DNA of 64,000 nucleotides from Berberis thunbergii (lineage: Eukaryota > Streptophyta > Magnoliopsida > Ranunculales > Berberidaceae), in NCBI GenBank assembly GCA_003290165.1, contig QNQO01000219.1, positions 558,001-622,000 of the forward strand, in the 5' to 3' direction. Below are positions 57,740 through 64,000 of the stretch, one piece after another. The notes under the pieces are model-generated. The model did no database searches. It was given only the letters and a program-made list of their open reading frames with translations, and was not told the DNA's origin. Position 1 is the first letter of the stretch. Every line of letters begins with the position of its first letter. A program made the position numbers and the translations under genes.

Positions 57740-60700
57740 GCATTCTAGAGCCGCATGAATGAAGTACCTCACGGTAGACGACGTTTATTGTTTATGTTCC
57801 TTGAAGAGTACTTAGATGCCCATTTTTTTTTACTAAAACTTTAGTTTTTTGCCTAGAAATTCTCCTTAACAAAGCAACATACAATTGGCCGTGACTGAAA
57901 ACCTACTCCGGTAGATAGATAAATTCCAACATAAGGTATCGTTCGGCCCTAAGATTTATTTATTGCTAAAGCAAAGCTCAAGCGTACCGGAAATTGTTTT
58001 CTTATAATTGTAAATGGTAATTTAAGATCTTCGGAAGGCTTCATTAGTATTCTTGGCAAAAATACTCTTGTACCATAAAAAGGACCCGTCCTTATTTCAG
58101 CATCAATCATGTTTCTTTGAAATCCACGACACAATAACCTTGTTACGTTACATAATCCCTTTTTTGGATCAAGGTTTCTTAGAAGCATGATTGGAGCCCA
58201 TAATTTCAGTGTTAATTTATTTGGAGATAAGCCACTTGGGCAATTAGAATTGAGAAACTCTTGTGGGTATAAGTTTATGGCATTGTTTTCAACAAAGTCA
58301 AATGAGTAATAAGTATGTTCTTCGAATGGGAACATGCGAATAACTTCCTCATTGAACTTATCAACATACTCATTTGTCGGGGATATCACTGCACTCTCAA
58401 TCAAATATTCTTAATTTTTTGCATTCTCACGTAATGCTGGGAACACTTCACATATAAATCGATTCAATGATTGATCATTCTCCCAAGGGTTAACAATTTC
58501 AGATGGAAGTCTGATCATGTCATCCATTATGCTTGGTTCAATTTCATCGCCTATGCTTAGCAATAAATCTGAGAATTGCGGTTCTTCTCTTGCTCGCATG
58601 TTTTCATTGAGTTAAACAATATTCACATTTTCCCAAATATAAGACTTTGGGATGTAAGCATTGATTGTATCTGCTTTTGAACCATGCGAAACAACTAAGA
58701 GTACCTGACAAAAATCGCCCCCCAAAACAACTATTTTTCCATCAAGTAATTCATCGACATCAATTATATCTCTAAATGCTCTATCCAACGACTCAAAAGC
58801 ATACTGATGTGTCATTGTGGCTTCATCCCAAATAATGATACTCATTTGATGAAGTAATTCGGCTATATCAGATTGTTTGCTTATCTTACATGTTGAAGAT
58901 GCAAGAAGGGGCACATGAATTTTAAATCTCGAATGAGCTGTGCGACCATCGAGTATCATTGTTGCAGCAATCCCTGATGTAGCAGTAGCAATCGCGATGT
59001 GACCATTACTTCTTAAGTAAGCCAAGATTGCATGATAAAGAAATATTTTACCCAAGAAATATTTTTCCAGTACCTCCAGGACCATCAATGAAGTAGACAG
59101 AACTCTCCTTACGCATGACATAATCAATTATTTTATCAAAAGCATACTTATGGTCGTTGTTTAATTTTTTATTGATGATAAGTCTTCAGGAGGAACAATT
59201 GTTTGACGCTCTTCTGTTGTCAACCTTGATACGTGAAAATCCTGACTCAATTGCGGCAAGTCATATTGGGATATGCTTTTGCTATGCTGAACCAGTAGAT
59301 AATTGATGTCCATAAGTAGACAATTGATCGCTGATTGATTTGAGGAACTTGTAGATGCATAATCGTTTATCATGAATTCATAAAACTCATCCCATAACTC
59401 ACGAACCTGAGAATGATTGCAAAAGACCAATATCGTGACAAATAACTTTCTCAAGGCTAAAGGCATGCGTATCGCAATGCTTCTAATAAACATCCACGTA
59501 TTGCACCATCCATTTCCAGTAACCCACGTTGCTCAACAACTTGCTTGAATGATGCGAATATTATGGAATTGACTGTGAGTAAGTCTTGAAATGACGTTGG
59601 ACCTTTAACATGGTTCGATAGGATACGTAAATAGTACTTTTCAGGATCGAAAGGTGAGACCATATGTATTCTGTCGATGACTTTAGTATTGCTTGTTCTT
59701 CTTTGCCACTGTTTTCTCGATTTCTCCCATTTATAATGTTCTGAAAATTCTCATTATAGAAGTTGCCTTGCATATTCATCATTGTTGTTTGTTCTGAAAA
59801 AAGTCAGTTAACATAGTGCAAGAGCTTCTTTCATCATATAGCAAAGCATCTAGATTCTGGTTCTCATTAAAAAACAAATTGGTGCATATTTGGAAGATGT
59901 ATCTGTAGAGAACATACAGCTGGATATGCTTTATTTAGTGCAAACTTGAATATCCTCCAAATTCCTTCTTGTGGACACACCCAACGTGCATCAACATGTT
60001 GTTTGATCTCATCATGCTCATGTTGTGACGTCACTTGCATAGAAACTCGATTAGCACCCTTATATACATATTTGTATAGGTATTTGACACTTTTGATAGA
60101 GGAACAAATTTCTACATTGATATGACAATCGTACTTTCTCAGCAGCCAAGGATTATACGAGACAACCCAACGATTGTCAACTTAAAGACCATTGCTAAGA
60201 GTAACGGTTCGACCATCATCACGTCTCCTATATATTGGATATGAATCTGTCCCTTGAAGAGTAACATGTGCAAACTGTTTTGGGTATCGTTTTTTACATG
60301 AACCATTTTTCATACACACGGATCTTGAATTTAATGCACCACATGGTCCGTGAATCATATGTCTGACCACAATATTGTATAAGTCAGGTTCCATATTTAG
60401 ATCTGGGATTTCTGTGTGAACTATTTTGTCATAATCTTTAGGGTTTCTCAGCTTGTCATCACCGCTGAGTATTATGAGGATATGAGCATGTGGGAGTCCT
60501 CTTTTTTGGAATTCAATAACATGAACATATGCAACCACGCTCCCTAGAACTCCTTTTGTAAATATATCTTTTTTTCAATTATTCACATTTTGAATGGAAA
60601 ACCCTTGTTGTAATATTAGGTCAATCTTGAGGAAGTTGTCCAGGTAACAACTGGCTTTTGATCTCTTTCCAATTTGGGTTGCATGTCATTGTAATAAAAA

Positions 60701-61472
60701 TATTTGGTTTTCCAAACTTTTGAACTATAGTCATTGCATCGTAGTATCTTTTGTGCATATCTCGTGGACTTCCTATATAAGACGCTAGCAAAATGATTTT
60801 CTGACCGATGTGACCTAAACAAATGAAAAAATTATAATGTGTCTATTTATCATGAAAATAGAACAATTAAGTATATATACTCATATACCTGCTATGGTTT
60901 TACCAGAATCAAGTGAATTTTGCAAACCCTAGTATAATTTTGTTCTGATAGTGTGTTGGTGGTCATGTATATATCTTAATTTTTTAGATGAAAATTTGGC
61001 ATAGTTATCAACTATATATTGTTGAAGAAATCAACCACCACGAAGAAGTAAAGAGTCGTAGTTGTCTTGAGTCTGTTAAGTAATTTTAATTATGTCCTGA
61101 AAATGAAAATATGGAAATAATATATTCTTTGAAAGCTTGGATGTACAAATATAAAAAATAGAGTGCATCTTACCTGACGCAGGTAGCAATAGAAAGCTCG
61201 ACAACTGATTCTTTGAGCATCACTATTGAATACATTTAAATCCCAACCAAAATCTCCATATGGATGAAAAGGGGATACTGGAGAAGTTCATAAAATCCAG
61301 CAATGTCTGGCAAATTGAATAGTTCTTTTATTTTGATTTCAACTATAATATCTCTTTCAGTTCTTTCTGTTGGGTCCTCATCACCAATTAATACAGCAGC
61401 TACTTGAGAAGAGCTTGGCAAATTGTACTTGTGACGATTAGAGGTGTCATCTGATGTTTTGGACATCTTCAC
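57740..61472 (-). pseudogene. Helitron RepHel (rolling-circle Rep plus PIF1-like helicase), degenerate
   Basis: Across many stops and frameshifts the minus strand gives, from right to left: NRHKYNLPSSSQVAAVLIGD (N-terminal helitron region, 61,400); YVHVIEFQKRGLPHAHILII, containing the HUH nuclease motif H-A-H (60,500); DGRTVTLSNGL (60,190); a PIF1 helicase with a damaged Walker A where GKxFLYHAILAYLR follows (59,040); HIAIATATSGIAATMILDGR; IIWDEATMTH, the Walker B D-E-A (58,830); GKIVVLGGDFCQVL (58,720); AVISPTNEYVDKFNEEVI (58,390); and a C-terminal SHGQLYVALLRRIS, NVVYREVL in a shifted frame (57,760-57,890). Such proteins nick and unwind DNA for rolling-circle transposition. The Walker A lysine context GPGGTGK is lost, so this copy is dead. 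Confidence 0.92.
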
Positions 61473-61516
61473 GTTGAGAAATTTGTCTTATATATATATA
61501 TATATATATACAAAAA

Positions 61517-61552
61517 TTCTAGGGAGCGAGGCCCTTCACTCGCTCCCTAGAA
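61517..61552. repeat. Short perfect palindrome made of MULE-type tips
   Basis: TTCTAGGGAGCGAG, an 8-base centre, then CTCGCTCCCTAGAA. Both arms match the tip sequence of the MITE family in this window (ATTCTAGGGAGC), so it looks like an element reduced almost to its two ends. Confidence 0.8.
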
Positions 61553-61564
61553 GGGCTCATATAT

Positions 61565-61719
61565 GAGCTTTTCTAAACATCGAGGAAACGCGCGAGGAGA
61601 GAGAGCGAGGGATGGGTGGTCTCGAGATGAGCAACAAAGCGCATCTCGAGGGGAATGGGTGGTTACCCCATCCCTCGCTCTATCTCCCTCGCGCGTTTCC
61701 TCAATGTTTAGAAAAGCTG
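61565..61719. mobile_element. MULE-type MITE with 9-bp duplication
   Basis: A 155-bp foldback with ends GAGCTTTTCTAAACATCGAG and, reversed, CAGCTTTTCTAAACATTGAG. CTCATATAT is duplicated (61556-61564 and 61720-61728). The arms share GGAAACGCGCGAGG, GAGCGAGGGATGGG and CATCTCGAG blocks with the MITEs at 29,791 and 30,251. Confidence 0.92.
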
Positions 61720-61728
61720 CTCATATAT

Positions 61729-62626
61729 ATAACCCGCCTAAATCTGTTATTACTGTTATCAGCTCTCAAACAATAGAAAATTTTAAACAAGTTCACATAA
61801 ATATCCCCTCGCTCGATTTTATTAATCAAGTTTTTGCCTATGCCAAGTTTTTTTTAAGGATCTTTGCACACAGAAGCGAAAGCTACATGTGCAAAAGACA
61901 ATCTTCTTCGTTGAGCAAGTCAACTCAATTATTCAACACAGAACCTCGCCGAAGTATAAGGATCCCGGGTAACCCGACCATTTCTTGTGTTATTGGTGAT
62001 CATATAATTGATAAGGCATTGTTTGATTTAGGGGCGAGTGTTAATTTATTTTCATATTTTGTTGTTAAGAAGTTAGGTCACGGCGAGTTAAAATCGACTG
62101 AACTAACACTACAATTGGCAGCTAAGTCAATCAGAGTTTCCCGTGGTGTTATAGAGGACAAGATCATTAAGATTAAAAAAAATTATTTTCCAGTGGACTT
62201 TATGGTTCTTGATACACAACGTGTTCACAATCCCTCCAGTCACATTCCAGTTATTTTGGGTCGCCCATTTTTCCCACATCTAATGTTATCATTAACTTTA
62301 GAAATATAATCATGAAATTATCATTTGGTAACATGACCGTCAAAATCAATGTTTTTAATGTAAGTCAACGACCTTCCAATTATGAAGAAGTCTGTGAGGT
62401 TAACATGATTGAGAGTTTGGTGGAGAATTCCTTTTTACAGTCTACCTTAGATGACGCTTTAGCGACATGTTTGACTCATTTCGGTTTAGACTTCGATATT
62501 AATAATTTCATTAGGGAAGTGAATGTTTTGTTTTATTCAGCCCCTATTATGGATCTTGGTTATACGTGGAAGCCTAAAGGGGTACCCTTTCCACTCATTG
62601 AGTCAAAACCGGTCCCCTTATGTTGA
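61729..62626 (+). pseudogene. Gypsy (Athila/Tat-type) gag C-terminus and protease fragment
   Basis: Plus-strand peptides FKQVHINIPSLDFINQVFAY, then the protease active site KALFDLGASVNLFSYFVVKK, IKKNYFPVDFMVLDTQR, HIPVILGRPFF. After a frame break at 62,309 come MKLSFGNMTVKINVFNVSQR and VLFYSAPIMDLGYTWKP. This is the same module as 18,707-19,490 and 45,597-46,340 but from a different element and on the opposite strand. Reverse transcriptase does not follow. The apparent ATG at 61,563 belongs to the MITE, so it is not a true start. Confidence 0.88.
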
Positions 62627-64000
62627 GACTATTTTGATTCCTGACTCATTCCCCTTCTTACCTTTTCATGTTGACTCATTCAACGCGTGACTTCCTAGAG
62701 ACTCATGCATGAAGTATGATTTTCAGTATTATTTGGATTTTTGTCTCAACTATTTTCACAATACAAATGACCCCATAATTCAAGAAATAGTAACGGCGTT
62801 ATCAGAAGATGCATCTAATGAGAAAATCCATGCCATGGGTAGTGCTAATTCCAGGTTTGTAGTTATTGTTGAGTTATCTAGCCTATCATCTTTGTGACTT
62901 TGTCTAATTCATTTTGTTATGGTGAGCATGTACCACCTGATATATCACACATTTTTGCATCTCTTTTACATTGACTGATGCTACTTATGTGGATCTCTTG
63001 TGTTTTAAGTGATGATTTTAGTTTCCACCATCCCATTATGGAAAAGATTCAATCTTCTTATTTACAACCTAGAGATATTTCCTCTTTCGCATGTAAATGT
63101 GATTTATACACGGTCACAAAAGTAGCAGCAATTGAACAAAGAGACAAAACAAGAGACCAAAGAAGAAGAAGAAGAAAGGATAAGATAGTGGAATTTGGAG
63201 ACTATTGTTGTGCGCAAGGAATGTGATTTCTCGAAATATGTTGACATTTCACAAAATATTTACGATTTTGAAGTTACCAATATCTCTTTCAAAATCTGAA
63301 ATATGTCAAAATTTTCTTGAAAAACGAAGTAAAAATTTTAATTTCCATATATTTTAACATTCTATAATATTATTTTATTAACAAAATTTGTTATGTGAGT
63401 GATTCTCATGCAATATGTAGTCTGACACTACAAGTCTTGTGAGACTTTTTACGTAGTATTTAAGAGTTTAAAATGCATAACTTATATTGTTAAATTTGAA
63501 ATCGCAACCAAAATTTTTACGTTTTTTTCTACACAAAACAAAATATTTCTTAAAACCAAGGGATCGAATTAACTCAAAAAACGAAATCACAATCCTTGGT
63601 TGTGTGTGAATAGAGTATAGTACATGAAGACGTGTTAAGTTTTAATACTTTTCCTCCATTCTTTACCAAACTATCACACATATTCCAAAAGGCTTATTTA
63701 CCCCTTATTTATACTAATTACTAGATGTTACCAAAGTACCAATAAATAAAATACACAGTTTTACTCTTGCTATTAGATCAACAATGTTTAGTCACCTAAA
63801 TAAATCAAAATAAAATAATAAATGAATGATCCTAACTCGCCATTTCTTTGCAATATAATCAGATCAAAATCAAGTTGAAAAATGACAAGAATTTACAATA
63901 GATTTTATGATTTTACCTGTTGCCTCTGACGGAAGAGAATTCCCATGACAATGCTAAAAAAATGAGTCCAAGATCATACTCTGAAGCATTTAAACATTGA
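62627..64000. other. AT-rich tail of the window, no gene recognised
   Basis: Short open frames (62,709-62,897; 62,978-63,226) have no recognised domain; the latter ends in a basic stretch RDQRRRRRKDK. They could be remains of the gypsy element. From 63,230 on the sequence is AT-rich without visible features. Confidence 0.35.

Noticed and set aside
61563..62309. 248-codon open frame as an intact gene
   Set aside because: The start lies in a MITE and the first ~55 codons are MITE sequence; the remainder is a gypsy gag-protease fragment.

Overview
This is plant nuclear DNA, almost certainly from a eudicot. Genes have short GT-AG introns, non-coding DNA is AT-rich, and there are P-class pentatricopeptide repeat (PPR) genes. 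Fragments of typical plant families are present: legume-lectin receptor kinase, NBS-LRR, heavy-metal isoprenylated protein, and galactinol-sucrose galactosyltransferase. Most of the window is transposable elements, many nested in one another. No tRNA, rRNA or CRISPR array was seen. I could not identify the species.

Layout. 0-7 kb: a decayed MULE transposase, a scrap of RNase P/MRP subunit POP1, a 1.46-kb MULE with perfect 9-bp target duplication that carries a LINE-type DUF4283 fragment, and a head-on pair of gene scraps (lectin receptor kinase and 5-oxoprolinase). 8-32 kb: three paralogous minus-strand PPR genes. PPR1 (8.3-11.6 kb) and PPR2 (24.8-27.7 kb) are nearly intact, but each has lost one base. 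PPR3 (30.0-32.2 kb) is a clear pseudogene broken by a MULE-type MITE. An Athila-like Ty3/gypsy element (13.1-22.0 kb) and an NBS-LRR scrap lie between PPR1 and PPR2. A piece identical in layout to this Athila integrase region sits inside the first intron of PPR1.

33-49 kb: an internally deleted gypsy element (34,336-48,786; 5-bp duplication CCTTT), in whose left LTR sits a 7.3-kb CACTA transposon (35,632-42,947; 3-bp duplication GCG). The CACTA element shows no transposase. It carries a same-strand series of captured host fragments: galactinol-sucrose galactosyltransferase, aldo/keto reductase, importin beta, an RRM-protein-like fragment, a CDK-like kinase tail, a heavy-metal-domain protein and at least two unassigned pieces. 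Several keep introns whose splice sites still join in frame. This is the most interesting object in the window.

49-64 kb: AT-rich spacer, a tRNA-derived SINE with a 16-bp duplication, large foldback elements, a 208-bp tandem duplication, a possible starch-synthase scrap, a decayed Helitron RepHel gene (57.7-61.5 kb), another 9-bp-duplication MITE and a gypsy gag-protease fragment.

The genes do not form an operon or a pathway. The only plausible host genes are the PPR paralogues, predicted to be mitochondrial RNA-binding proteins; the other host-gene scraps are fragments moved or trapped by transposable elements.
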